Source of the DNA: Sulfitobacter sp. BSw21498
GTDB lineage: Bacteria > Pseudomonadota > Alphaproteobacteria > Rhodobacterales > Rhodobacteraceae
Direction: 5' to 3'
Assembly (NCBI RefSeq): GCF_006064855.1
Contig: NZ_CP040753.1
Span: 1,612,001 to 1,676,000, forward strand
Length of the DNA: 64,000 nt
A program made the position numbers and the translations under genes. Positions 35,937 through 44,387 of the stretch are shown one piece after another. The notes below the pieces were generated by a model. The model was not told the origin of the DNA and searched no databases. It worked only from the letters and a program-made list of their open reading frames with translations. How positions within the stretch are numbered: position 1 is the first letter of the stretch; each line of letters starts with the position of its first letter.

Positions 35937-37364
35937 TTAAGTGACGCGCGTCCAGAACGCGGCCTTGCCCGAATATCGCTTGCGCAACCGTTGGACAAAG
36001 GTGTCATGGCTCTCAAAACGTCCATACTCTTCGATTTCGAGGTCCGCCGCCGCGCAATCCATCAGGTGATCAGCCGCCTGCGCATAGCGCGTCTTGGCAG
36101 CGTCCCGCAGGGTGGCTTCGATCATCGTTCGCCAGCACAGCGCCGCCGCCAAAGGATGGCGGGATCGCAGCGCATCGGCTGCCGTTGTGAGACGGGCGAC
36201 TTGGGTACCGCTCAACCTGTCGGCACGCGTTTCGACCATGGTGGCCAACCCGCGCAAATCGGGCCACGCAAGGAAAAAGGCAATTGCGGCGTTCAGATCT
36301 TTGAACGCTGCGGCATGCGCCTTGGCGGCTTCTTCTACCTCCAGATCGTCGAAATCCGGCAGTTGCTTGAGGTGCGCGCGCAGCATGTCAGGGTCGAGCG
36401 TTTCGGCAAAGCAGTGCCAGCGGTGCGCTTGGGCATCGTCCTCCCGTCCCAATGCCATGAGCACGTTGACATAGGCCGCATCCCATTCGCCGCGCCCCGC
36501 GACCCTGCCCTTGGGCTGCGCCCCATCAAGGACGTCCAGCGCGGCCGTGTGGTCGCCCTGCGCGGCCCATAGCTCGGCCACCTCTACCGCAACGGTGGGC
36601 CGCGCCAGATCGGTGGGTGAAAACAGCGAGATATAGGTTTCCGTATCCCCCTGCGCCAAGGCGACCTCGCGCAGGTGCATCTGGATAAAGCGCCGTTTGC
36701 GCTGAGCGGTGTAATTCCCACTCCGCCCCCGCAGTTCACGCAAGAATTGCAGCGCAGGGTGATCGTCGGTGGCGTCCAACGGTGCGGCTTCGAACTGGTG
36801 GATCAAGGATTTCAGATGCGCCATCCCCGTTTCGCCAAGCGACGGGGCCATCCGCGTGATGATCGCGTCGAACGCACCATCGCTGTTGGTTTGCACCGCC
36901 TCCCACGTGCGTTCGGCCAGCGGTATCGGGTCCAGCGGGGCACGGGCCGCAATCGGGCCGATCTCTTCACGGGCATCAAAGAAAACCGCCCCCACATCGC
37001 CTTTGCTATCGTCCACCCTGCTCATGACAAAGGGCGCAAGTTCAAGAAACTCCCACAGCAGATCAAAGGCGTCTGCGGGCGCGTCTGGGGCGATCTTGTC
37101 GATGATCATCGCGGACTGCGTGCGCAGGTCCTTGATCAGAGCGTTCCGCTTGCGCCACCCGACATAGCTTTTGGCCCGCCGGATCGTGACCAGCCGCTTG
37201 CGCACGTCACGCGCCAGCTCCGCGGGGCCAAGGTTATGGCTGAGCTCAAGCCGCAGGCGGCGCTTCATATCGGCGCTGCCGGTGCTGACCTCGATCAACA
37301 ACTCGGCCAGACGGTCCGCCCCGAGGGCGGCAAGATTTGCGGTGTTCAGGGTCTTTTTCGACAT
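35937..37364 (-). CDS. Uncharacterised protein (DUF6880-like)
   Basis: 475 residues, no signal peptide or membrane segment, Ala- and Arg-rich and probably all-helical. It starts MSKKTLNTANLAALGADRLAELL, with a basic region KRLVTIRRAKSYVGWRKRNALI at about 55-77. The central part has helical-repeat character (e.g. VEVAELWAAQGDHTAALDVL). I recall similar proteins carrying the label DUF6880, but no activity is known and I cannot identify catalytic residues. It is transcribed alone, back-to-tail with the cobalamin genes. Confidence 0.7.
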   Translation of the reverse strand: MSKKTLNTANLAALGADRLAELLIEVSTGSADMKRRLRLELSHNLGPAELARDVRKRLVTIRRAKSYVGWRKRNALIKDLRTQSAMIIDKIAPDAPADAFDLLWEFLELAPFVMSRVDDSKGDVGAVFFDAREEIGPIAARAPLDPIPLAERTWEAVQTNSDGAFDAIITRMAPSLGETGMAHLKSLIHQFEAAPLDATDDHPALQFLRELRGRSGNYTAQRKRRFIQMHLREVALAQGDTETYISLFSPTDLARPTVAVEVAELWAAQGDHTAALDVLDGAQPKGRVAGRGEWDAAYVNVLMALGREDDAQAHRWHCFAETLDPDMLRAHLKQLPDFDDLEVEEAAKAHAAAFKDLNAAIAFFLAWPDLRGLATMVETRADRLSGTQVARLTTAADALRSRHPLAAALCWRTMIEATLRDAAKTRYAQAADHLMDCAAADLEIEEYGRFESHDTFVQRLRKRYSGKAAFWTRVT

Positions 37365-37418
37365 GGGGCCTTGCTACATCGGATTTGCGGCCTGTCAAAG
37401 GGGCGCATGATCCAAGCT

Positions 37419-38171
37419 TTACCCGACAAGATAAACGGCGACGCCCCAGCCCGCCAGTTCGGCCAGCTTTTGCATCGCCCCGATCACATCGCCGGTCTGA
37501 CCGCCGATCTGGCGCAGCGCCAGCGCCGCAATCAGCGCAGTCGACACCACGACACCCGCAAAGATCACAGCCCCTGCGCCGAACCCCAAGGGCAGCACCC
37601 CAAACAGACCAAGGGCGACCGCAACATAGACGCAGGTCGCAGGCACCTGCGCCGCCCCATGCCCCAGCCCGTCGGCCCGCGCGGCAGGCATCCGCGCCAG
37701 CCAGAACGGCAGCATCGCGCGGCTTGCCATCGACAGCCCGAGGGCGGCAGGTACGACGAGCGCCGGATTATCCAACCGTGCGATCAGCGCCACATGCAGC
37801 GCCACCGACAGGATCAACGCCATGACACCATAGCTGCCGATGCGGCTGTCGCGCATGATCTCTAGTTTGCGCGCGCGGGTCTGCCCGCCGCCGAAACCGT
37901 CGGCCATATCGGCCAGCCCGTCCTCATGCATCGCCCCCGTCAGCAGGGTCGCGGCAAAGATCAGACCAAGGGCCGCGACCGTCGGCCCAAAGCCCGCCGC
38001 ATGCAGTCCCCAATACAGCAAGCTTGCGGGCAGCATCGCGATCAAGCCTGCCAAAGGCCACGCCCAGGCCGACGCCCCCGTCGCAGGGATCGGATCACGC
38101 AGATTTCCCACGGGGATACGGGTCAGCAGCAGAATCGCCAGCCGTGCCTCTGCCAGCCGTGCAGGCAGCAT
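37419..38171 (-). CDS. cobS: Adenosylcobinamide-GDP ribazoletransferase (cobalamin synthase)
   Basis: Integral membrane enzyme joining adenosylcobinamide-GDP to alpha-ribazole (phosphate) in the last steps of cobalamin synthesis; 250 residues, about six helices. ARLAILLLTRIPVG (N-terminus), TLLTGAMHEDGLADMADGFGGG (Asp-rich metal-binding segment, about 66-85) and RIGSYGVMALI are family signatures. The start at 38171 overlaps the cobT stop (TGATG). An upstream ATG would lie inside cobT and is less likely. Confidence 0.92.
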   Translation of the reverse strand: MLPARLAEARLAILLLTRIPVGNLRDPIPATGASAWAWPLAGLIAMLPASLLYWGLHAAGFGPTVAALGLIFAATLLTGAMHEDGLADMADGFGGGQTRARKLEIMRDSRIGSYGVMALILSVALHVALIARLDNPALVVPAALGLSMASRAMLPFWLARMPAARADGLGHGAAQVPATCVYVAVALGLFGVLPLGFGAGAVIFAGVVVSTALIAALALRQIGGQTGDVIGAMQKLAELAGWGVAVYLVG

Positions 38172-39196
38172 CAGCCGCCCGCCACGCCTGCTTCGGCAAA
38201 GGTCGCCATGCCGCTGTGACACGCAAGAGCCGAGCGCAGGATACCAAGCGCCAGCGCGGCGCCCGATCCTTCGCCCAACCGCATATCGAAATCGAGCACC
38301 GCGGTTTTGCCGATCGCGTCCAGCAGACGTTTATGCCCGGGTTCGACGCTCAGGTGGCCAATCAGGCAGTGGTCCAGCGTCGCTGGAGACAGCGCGAACA
38401 GCGGCGCGACCGAGGCCGTACAGATAAAGCCGTCAAGGATCACGGGAACACGCCGTTGCCGCGCCGCGAGAACAGCGCCACAAATCGCGGCCTGCTCGCG
38501 TCCGCCCAAGGACGTCAGGATCGTGGCACCGTCCTGAGGTGTCGCGGTATGGCGGGCAAGGCCGCGCGTGATGGCGTCAACCTTGCGGCGCACGCCTTCG
38601 TCGTCAGAGCCAGTGCCGCGCCCGACCCAGTCCTGCACAGCCCCCCCAAAGACCGCAGCCGTTAATGCCGCCGCGACGGTGGAGTTGCCGATCCCCATTT
38701 CTCCCAGAATCAACACACTTGCCGCCGGGTGCAGCGCCGCGGCACCTGCGTTTAGCGCTGCCACACACTCGGCTTCGGTCATTGCTGGGCCTTCGGTGAA
38801 ATCAGCCGTGGGCTGGTCAAGGTCCAGATCAATCACCGACAGGCGCGCGTCATTCACGTGGCACAGTTGGTTGATCGCCGCGCCGCCCGCCTTGAAGTTC
38901 TGTACCATCTGGGCCGTCACCTCTTGCGGAAAGGGATTCACCCCCTGCGCGCAAATCCCGTGATTCCCAGCAAAGACCAGCGCCTGTGCAAAGTCGATCT
39001 GTGGCACAGCCTGTTGCTGCCAACCCGCCATGAACACCGCCAGTTCTTCCAGCCGGCCCAGCGATCCGGGTGGCTTGGTCAGCGCATTCTGACGGTCACG
39101 CGCGGCGTCTTGGGCGGCAGCGTCAGCCTGTGGCAGGTCGCGGGTCAGCGCACCGAGGTCGGAGAGGGAAGTCAGGGGGAAAGTCACATGCGCCAT
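38171..39196 (-). CDS. cobT: Nicotinate-nucleotide--dimethylbenzimidazole phosphoribosyltransferase
   Basis: Makes alpha-ribazole phosphate from nicotinate mononucleotide and 5,6-dimethylbenzimidazole; 341 residues. Family signatures are RQNALTKPPGSLGRLEELA (N-terminus), KAGGAAINQLC, LGEMGIGNSTVAAAL, and near the C-terminus RLGEGSGAALAL with the catalytic Glu. Translationally coupled to cobS. Confidence 0.94.
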   Translation of the reverse strand: MAHVTFPLTSLSDLGALTRDLPQADAAAQDAARDRQNALTKPPGSLGRLEELAVFMAGWQQQAVPQIDFAQALVFAGNHGICAQGVNPFPQEVTAQMVQNFKAGGAAINQLCHVNDARLSVIDLDLDQPTADFTEGPAMTEAECVAALNAGAAALHPAASVLILGEMGIGNSTVAAALTAAVFGGAVQDWVGRGTGSDDEGVRRKVDAITRGLARHTATPQDGATILTSLGGREQAAICGAVLAARQRRVPVILDGFICTASVAPLFALSPATLDHCLIGHLSVEPGHKRLLDAIGKTAVLDFDMRLGEGSGAALALGILRSALACHSGMATFAEAGVAGG

Positions 39197-39245
39197 GCAA
39201 AGGGTCTCTTTCGTTTTGAATAATATCGTATGTTGGGATCAGGGA

Positions 39246-39782
39246 TCAGGCAAGCGACGCCGGAGCAGCAGCACTGCCCTTGAGCGCAAGTGGCAAGCCG
39301 CAAGTGACCATCACCACATGCCCCGCACCTGCCGCCAGACGCTGGTTCATCAGGCCCGAGGCATCGCGGTAGCGCCGTGCCAGCGCGGACATCGGAACAA
39401 TGCCGCCGCCCACTTCATTCGTGACCAACATGACGGGGGAGGATTGTTCACGCAGGGTTTGTAGCACTTTTTCAAGCTCCGCCTGCCAGTCCAGCTCTGC
39501 ATGCATCACATTGGACAGCCAAAGCGTCATGCAATCCACCAAGCGCGCGCCCGCTCCGTCCGTACGTGCCAGCGCACAGCACAGATCCAGCGGTTCCTCC
39601 ACCGTGTCCCAACCAGCCCCGCGTTGGGTTTTATGAGCGGCGATACGGTCTTCCATCTCGGTGTCAAACGCCTGACTGGTGGCGATATAGACCAGTGGCA
39701 GCCCATAGGCGCGGACGTGGGTTTCGGCAAAAAGGCTCTTGCCCGATTTTGCACCGCCGGTGACCAGCGTGATCTTGTCCAT
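39246..39782 (-). CDS. cobU: Adenosylcobinamide kinase / adenosylcobinamide-phosphate guanylyltransferase
   Basis: Bifunctional enzyme that phosphorylates adenosylcobinamide and then guanylylates it; 178 residues. The P-loop is GGAKSGKS near the N-terminus. The guanylylation region RIAAHKTQRGAGWDTVEEP contains the His that forms the GMP adduct in CobU, and LVTNEVGGGIVP is a family signature. Start MDKITLVTGG at 39782 is chosen over an ATG 9 codons upstream because it begins directly with the P-loop strand. Also called cobP in alphaproteobacteria. Confidence 0.92.
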   Translation of the reverse strand: MDKITLVTGGAKSGKSLFAETHVRAYGLPLVYIATSQAFDTEMEDRIAAHKTQRGAGWDTVEEPLDLCCALARTDGAGARLVDCMTLWLSNVMHAELDWQAELEKVLQTLREQSSPVMLVTNEVGGGIVPMSALARRYRDASGLMNQRLAAGAGHVVMVTCGLPLALKGSAAAPASLA

Positions 39783-39835
39783 ATGTCCGCCCTTTGGCTG
39801 GCAGGGCAAGGCGCGATGCCCTGCCCCGGTGTCGA

Positions 39836-40459
39836 TCAGAATTCCACACCGGCTTGTGCTGCGATACCCTGTTTGCGGAACGGATGTTTAATTTCTTTCA
39901 TCTCGGTCACCAGATCCGCCATCTCGATCAACGCGTCGGGCGCGTTGCGGCCGGTGATCACCACATGGGTCATCTGGGGTTTTTCGGCCTGCAGGAAATC
40001 GACCACGTCTTGCGCGTCGATATAGCCATAGCGCAGGGCAATGTTCAGTTCGTCCAGCAGCACCATGCGGTTGTTGGGATCGCGTATCAGCTCTTTGGCC
40101 TTGTCCCACGCGCGACCGGCGGCGGCGACGTCGCGTTCGCGGTCTTGCGTGTCCCAGGTAAAGCCTTCGCCCATCACGTAAACCTGACAGATATCGCTAA
40201 AGCGGTCTTCTAGCAGTTGACGGTCTGCTGACACCCGCGCACCTTTGATGAACTGCACAAGGGCGCAGGGGAAACCATGACCGATACAGCGCATGATCAT
40301 CCCGAAGGCCGAGCTGCTTTTGCCCTTACCTGTGCCAGTGTGCACGATGATAAGCCCCTTGGTCACCGTCTTTTCTGCCATCATCTTGGCGCGGGCAGTC
40401 TGGACCTTTGCCATCTTCTCGGCGTGGCGCTTGTTCTCTTCTGGGGTGCTGTCGGTCAT
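39836..40459 (-). CDS. cobO: Cob(I)yrinic acid a,c-diamide adenosyltransferase
   Basis: Attaches the 5'-deoxyadenosyl group to the corrin cobalt; CobO/CobA(BtuR) type, 207 residues. The P-loop is HTGTGKGKSSSAFGM (about 41-55). MGEGFTWDTQDRERD and VLLDELNIALRYGY are family signatures. It begins 3 bp after the stop of the B12-binding protein gene. It can act on both new and salvaged corrinoids. Confidence 0.94.
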   Translation of the reverse strand: MTDSTPEENKRHAEKMAKVQTARAKMMAEKTVTKGLIIVHTGTGKGKSSSAFGMIMRCIGHGFPCALVQFIKGARVSADRQLLEDRFSDICQVYVMGEGFTWDTQDRERDVAAAGRAWDKAKELIRDPNNRMVLLDELNIALRYGYIDAQDVVDFLQAEKPQMTHVVITGRNAPDALIEMADLVTEMKEIKHPFRKQGIAAQAGVEF

Positions 40460-40462
40460 CTG

Positions 40463-41317
40463 TTATCTCTCCTCGTGGCGTATGTTATTGCGTGCCCTGC
40501 GCACGTCCTGCACCGCCCTTAGTGCCAGCGGCGTGCCACAGACCCAATCGGGGGAGCTATACACCATCCTGTCGGTCTGGGCATATTGCGCGAGGGCAGG
40601 ATGTAGCATGATCTCTTCGGATCGGGAACCACCGCGATAGGGGTGCGTGGTGACCAACAGATCAGGGGCGTTCATCACCAGCTCCTCAAGTGCCAGACGC
40701 CCGCTGTTTCGTCGGCCCAGCTTTTGCGACAGGTTGCGCAGGCCGCCCGTTGTCACGATGTCATGCCCCAAAGTATCCACCCCCAGCGAATAGCCGTTAG
40801 GGTAGTAAAACGCGGCCACGGGTGCATCTGTCGTCAAAGCGGGCTGCGCCGCCAATGTTTGCTCAACCTGACGTGCCATCGTGTCTGCCCGCGTGGACTG
40901 TCTCAATAGATCGCCCATCTGGCGGATTTGCGCAGGTATATCGTCAAGCTTTTTGGTGAGGGGCATTTGCGCCACCTGAAGGCCAAGATGGCGCAGCATC
41001 GCCAGCGTCGCCTTGTCAGAGTACCGCCCCGCCAGCACCAGATCAGGGTCCGACAGGTAAATCTCTTCGGCACCACCCGCGTTTTGAGGATAGGCCTCCG
41101 CCTCTTGTGCCAGCGAGGACGACCGCGGGTCACGTGCCAAGCGGCTGAGAGAGACGATTTGATCAGCGTCGGCCAGCAGCAACACCATCTGATCGGTGCA
41201 CAGGTTCATCGACACCACGCGCGGCAGGTCTTGGGCGTAGACCTTGGCGGGAACGGCTAACATTGTGCCGCAAGCAATGGCAGCAGCCAACACGCGCGAT
41301 GCCCGCTGCCGGATCAC
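40463..41317 (-). CDS. Cobalamin-type ABC substrate-binding protein (BtuF-like)
   Basis: Periplasmic helical-backbone binding protein of 284 residues, BtuF/FhuD superfamily. A GTG start overlapping the cobC stop (GTGA) gives a normal Sec signal, RVLAAAIACGTMLAVPAKVYAQ. Longer in-frame starts lie inside cobC and would bury it. RVVSMNLCTDQMVLLLAD and YLSDPDLVLAGRYSDKATL are typical of B12/iron-siderophore binders. Placement inside a cobalamin operon favours a corrinoid ligand. The partner permease and ATPase (BtuCD) are not in this window. Confidence 0.82.
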   Translation of the reverse strand: MIRQRASRVLAAAIACGTMLAVPAKVYAQDLPRVVSMNLCTDQMVLLLADADQIVSLSRLARDPRSSSLAQEAEAYPQNAGGAEEIYLSDPDLVLAGRYSDKATLAMLRHLGLQVAQMPLTKKLDDIPAQIRQMGDLLRQSTRADTMARQVEQTLAAQPALTTDAPVAAFYYPNGYSLGVDTLGHDIVTTGGLRNLSQKLGRRNSGRLALEELVMNAPDLLVTTHPYRGGSRSEEIMLHPALAQYAQTDRMVYSSPDWVCGTPLALRAVQDVRRARNNIRHEER

Positions 41318-42291
41318 GCCCCGCCCTTCAGGGCAGCTTCCAACCGTGCCCAATCGGCGGGTGGGCCTGGCAGGCCGAGGCGTATCCAGCTGTCGGAATA
41401 CGGAAAAATTCGCGACCAGATGTGATGTGCGGCCAAAGCGCTCTGGGCCGCTGCGGCATCCGGCGTGGCATAGGTGCGAAACAGCGGCGTGCCGCCCTTC
41501 AGCGTCCACCCTGCCCGCCGCGCCATAGCATCCAACTGCGCCGCCTCGCCTTGTAAACGTCTTGTGGTCTGCGCCGCCCATTCCGTATCGTTCAGCGCGC
41601 GCAATGCGACCTCTATCGCCATGCCCGACACCGGCCATGGGCCTGTCATCGCGCGCAGTTTTGCGGCCATTGGCTCTGCCGCCAAGACAAACCCCAGACG
41701 CAGCCCCGCCAGCCCGTAGAACTTGCCAAAGGACCGCATGACAAGGATATTCTTCGGCAGATCGGCCCCACCGCGGACCAGCGACACCTCTGGATCAGGA
41801 TCAGCAAAGCTCTCGTCCACGATCAGAAGCTCGACCGTTTCAGCGAGCGCACGTAGGGCGTCGGAGGCGTGACGCTGTCCGTCGGGATTGTTGGGATTCA
41901 CCACCACGGCAAGGGCGTACCCCTCAAGCGCGTCAAGGTCAGAGGCTTCGGTCACCTGCCAGCCTTCGGCCCGCAACGCGGCGGCATGTTCATTATAGGT
42001 GGGCGACAGGATCGCGGCCTGCGCGGGCTCGATCAGGCGCGGCACCAGCTGGATCGCCGCCTGCGCCCCCGACACTGGCACGACCGCGCAGCTTGCGCCA
42101 TAGGCCCGCCGTGCCGCGTCTTCCACCGCATCAAGCGCGCTGCGCTCGGGCAGCCGCGTCCACGCTTCGGGCGTCAGCGACCCCACCGGATATGGCACCG
42201 TGTTGATCCCTGTCGAAAGGTCGATCCAGCTGGCGCGGTTCCCGCCGAACGTCCTGATCGCCCCATCCAGATTGCCGCCGTGGTCTCGCAT
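41314..42291 (-). CDS. cobC: Threonine-phosphate decarboxylase
   Basis: PLP-dependent enzyme of the histidinol-phosphate aminotransferase fold that makes (R)-1-amino-2-propanol O-2-phosphate for the cobalamin side chain; 325 residues. Features: HGGNLDGAIRTFGG at the N-terminus, NPNNPDGQRH (about 138), the PLP-Lys region MRSFGKFYGLAGLRLGF (about 189-205). Named cobC in alphaproteobacteria and CobD in Salmonella. It works together with the threonine kinase and CbiB encoded just upstream. Confidence 0.9.
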   Translation of the reverse strand: MRDHGGNLDGAIRTFGGNRASWIDLSTGINTVPYPVGSLTPEAWTRLPERSALDAVEDAARRAYGASCAVVPVSGAQAAIQLVPRLIEPAQAAILSPTYNEHAAALRAEGWQVTEASDLDALEGYALAVVVNPNNPDGQRHASDALRALAETVELLIVDESFADPDPEVSLVRGGADLPKNILVMRSFGKFYGLAGLRLGFVLAAEPMAAKLRAMTGPWPVSGMAIEVALRALNDTEWAAQTTRRLQGEAAQLDAMARRAGWTLKGGTPLFRTYATPDAAAAQSALAAHHIWSRIFPYSDSWIRLGLPGPPADWARLEAALKGGA

Positions 42292-42303
42292 CGCTTGCCC
42301 CTG

Positions 42304-43245
42304 TCAGATCAGCGCCACTAGCGCCAACACGACTGCTAATACGAACATGGCGCGAAGGTAAAGCGCCAGCCCCCGACGCAGCCCTGTCGCGTCCGCCTCT
42401 TGACCCTCCGCATTCAACCAAGGTTCATCCGCGATTTCTGTACCATAGACACGCGGGCCGGACAGGCGGACGTCAAGTGCGCCGGCCATCGCACCTTCGG
42501 GCCAACCGGCATTGGGGGACCGGTGGTGGCGCGCATCGCGCAGCATCACGGCGGCGGCCCGCTGCGTGTGACCCGATACCAGCACAAAGAGCAGCCCCGT
42601 CAGGCGCGCCGGAATCAGATTGACCAGATCATCCAGCCGCGCAGCCACCATGCCATAGTGGCGATACCGCGCCGACCGGTGGCCGATCATCGAATCCATC
42701 GTATTGATCGCTTTGTAGCCGACCAGCCCCGGCAACCCTAAAACAACGCCCCAGAACACAGGAGCCACCACCCCGTCCGAGGCATTTTCAGCCAGACTTT
42801 CAAGCGAGGCGCGCGCAATTGCGGCATCGTCCAGCTTGTCAGGATCGCGCCCGATGATCATGGAAACGGCATAGCGGGCTGCGGAAGTATCCCCTTTGGC
42901 CAAGGGCTTGGCCACCGCTGCTACGTGTTGAAACAGCGACCGTGGTGCCAGAAACGGCCAAGCCAGCACGCCGCCAATCGCGTAGCCGACCCACCCATCG
43001 GGCAGCACCGCAGCGACCGCAATCGCAGGCACGACAGCAAGCGTCAGCACCATGCAAACGCCGACGCCGCCCAACAGACGCAACCGCGCAGGCGTTTTTT
43101 CTGCGGTATTCAACCGCGTCTCGATTGCGCGGATGGCATGGCCAATCCATGACACAGGGTGCCCGATCTTGGCATAAAGCGGCGCGGGCCACGACAGCGC
43201 CGCCTCGACCAGAAATCCAAGCAGGATGCCTGCCGCACCGATCAT
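42304..43245 (-). CDS. cbiB: Adenosylcobinamide-phosphate synthase
   Basis: Membrane enzyme attaching aminopropanol (phosphate) to adenosylcobyric acid, 313 residues with several transmembrane helices. GHPVSWIGHAIRAIE, the Asp-rich SLAENASDGVVAPVFW, YKAINTMDSMIGH and DDLVNLIPARLTG are diagnostic of CbiB/CobD. The start overlaps the stop of the threonine kinase gene by 4 bp. Called cobD in alphaproteobacteria. Confidence 0.94.
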   Translation of the reverse strand: MIGAAGILLGFLVEAALSWPAPLYAKIGHPVSWIGHAIRAIETRLNTAEKTPARLRLLGGVGVCMVLTLAVVPAIAVAAVLPDGWVGYAIGGVLAWPFLAPRSLFQHVAAVAKPLAKGDTSAARYAVSMIIGRDPDKLDDAAIARASLESLAENASDGVVAPVFWGVVLGLPGLVGYKAINTMDSMIGHRSARYRHYGMVAARLDDLVNLIPARLTGLLFVLVSGHTQRAAAVMLRDARHHRSPNAGWPEGAMAGALDVRLSGPRVYGTEIADEPWLNAEGQEADATGLRRGLALYLRAMFVLAVVLALVALI

Positions 43246-44129
43246 GCCATGCCTCCGGTCTTGAACCGCATTGCGCCCGTCAGGCCGTAGTCTGCCAGCA
43301 CCTGCTCTGCATCATCCGGAGCGCTGCCGGGCGTAAATATAAAGGCGCGGGCAGATCCGGTGTGCGCGCGCGCATAGCCCAAAGCGCCAAGCCGCTGCGC
43401 CAATGCCGCGCTTGGGTCGTTTCGGGGGCCCCGCAATGCTGTTGTCCGGTCTGCACTGACGCTGGCCAATCGCGCGGCCTGTGGCAAATCCTGCTGTGCG
43501 GTCGCGTTTTCCCAAGCCGGCAGCAGGTCAGAGATGTCTGCGAAACCGTCATCCGCCGCATCGGTCCGGATCGGTGCCCCAAAGTATCCGCCGATGATAT
43601 CGGCCCGTGGCGGTGCGGCAATCACACCCTTGCCTTGGGCCAGACGCGAGGCCCAGACGACCCTGTCGGGATGGGGGAGCATTAACGGATCAGTGGCTCC
43701 TTCGACCGCCAGACAAAGCGACGGCAACCGGTCTTCGGCCACGCCCGCCGCCCGCGCCACTGCGACCAAACCCGCCGTAGACGCTCCGGCCCCGACGGCA
43801 ACGGGCAAGTTACCAGACAAAGCAAAGCGACCCTTTTCCACCCCGGCGATATCTATCAGACGCTGAAGTTGTTCACGGTTGACCGCCGCTGGCCCGTCAT
43901 GCACCAACGTCAACTTTCTCCCCCGCGTGAACCGTGCCTGCACCCCATGCGCAGGGCACACCATCGTCACCAGTACAACCGGCCCCGCCGGCCCCAAACG
44001 GCCCTGCAGCCATTCACCGAAATGACCGAAAACAGGCGCAGTTTCTGCAGACGCTCCTGAATTATCAAAAATTGTCTGCAAATTAATGGCTTTCGTCCGG
44101 AGGCAGGGAATTGGTGACGCCATATTCAC
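43242..44129 (-). CDS. bluE: L-threonine kinase (BluE/PduX-like GHMP kinase)
   Basis: GHMP-superfamily kinase of 295 residues that phosphorylates L-threonine to feed CobC. The GHMP ATP loop is visible as LPVAVGAGASTAGLVAVA (about 107-124), a variant of P-x3-GLGSS. The N-terminal region FGHFGEWLQGRLGP is typical of PduX/BluE proteins. First gene of the eight-gene cobalamin cluster and coupled to cbiB by ATGA. The threonine kinase activity is known for PduX; the BluE name follows Rhodobacter usage. Confidence 0.83.
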   Translation of the reverse strand: MNMASPIPCLRTKAINLQTIFDNSGASAETAPVFGHFGEWLQGRLGPAGPVVLVTMVCPAHGVQARFTRGRKLTLVHDGPAAVNREQLQRLIDIAGVEKGRFALSGNLPVAVGAGASTAGLVAVARAAGVAEDRLPSLCLAVEGATDPLMLPHPDRVVWASRLAQGKGVIAAPPRADIIGGYFGAPIRTDAADDGFADISDLLPAWENATAQQDLPQAARLASVSADRTTALRGPRNDPSAALAQRLGALGYARAHTGSARAFIFTPGSAPDDAEQVLADYGLTGAMRFKTGGMA

Positions 44130-44387
44130 GATCCTCAGGCAAACGGCAACAAGGCAAGGGACTATGGGGCAAAGGCTTTTCCGCCCCGCCCTGCCTACCG
44201 ATTCTGCGCGCCGCGCTCTCGAAAGTATAGGGGCCTATTCTGGAAGGCAGTCAGATTGTACCTGAGCATTCTCGCTCGCGTTAACCTTGTGTGAGAACTT
44301 TGGACTTATCCCGGGGGGCAGGAAAGGCGGCGCGTTCGTCTTCGGCCAATGTAAAAGGTGTTTGGGTCACCGCAACAAGAGGTCCGT
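44130..44387. promoter_or_regulatory. Divergent region between cobalamin cluster and giant exported protein
   Basis: This 258-bp gap must drive both the minus-strand cobalamin operon and the plus-strand 1941-residue protein gene. I looked for a cobalamin riboswitch B12 box (AGCCAGGAGACCTGCC-like) on the minus strand and did not see one. A short imperfect dyad ATAGG-GG-CCTAT lies at 44227-44238. No small gene is evident. Confidence 0.35.

Noticed and set aside
41318..41638. N-terminal extension of the BtuF-like protein into cobC
   Set aside because: The extra 107 residues are the antiphase shadow of cobC. A GTG start overlapping the cobC stop gives a proper signal peptide.
44130..44387. Cobalamin riboswitch upstream of the cobalamin cluster
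   Set aside because: No B12-box sequence was recognised on the minus strand by eye; a covariance-model search was not possible.
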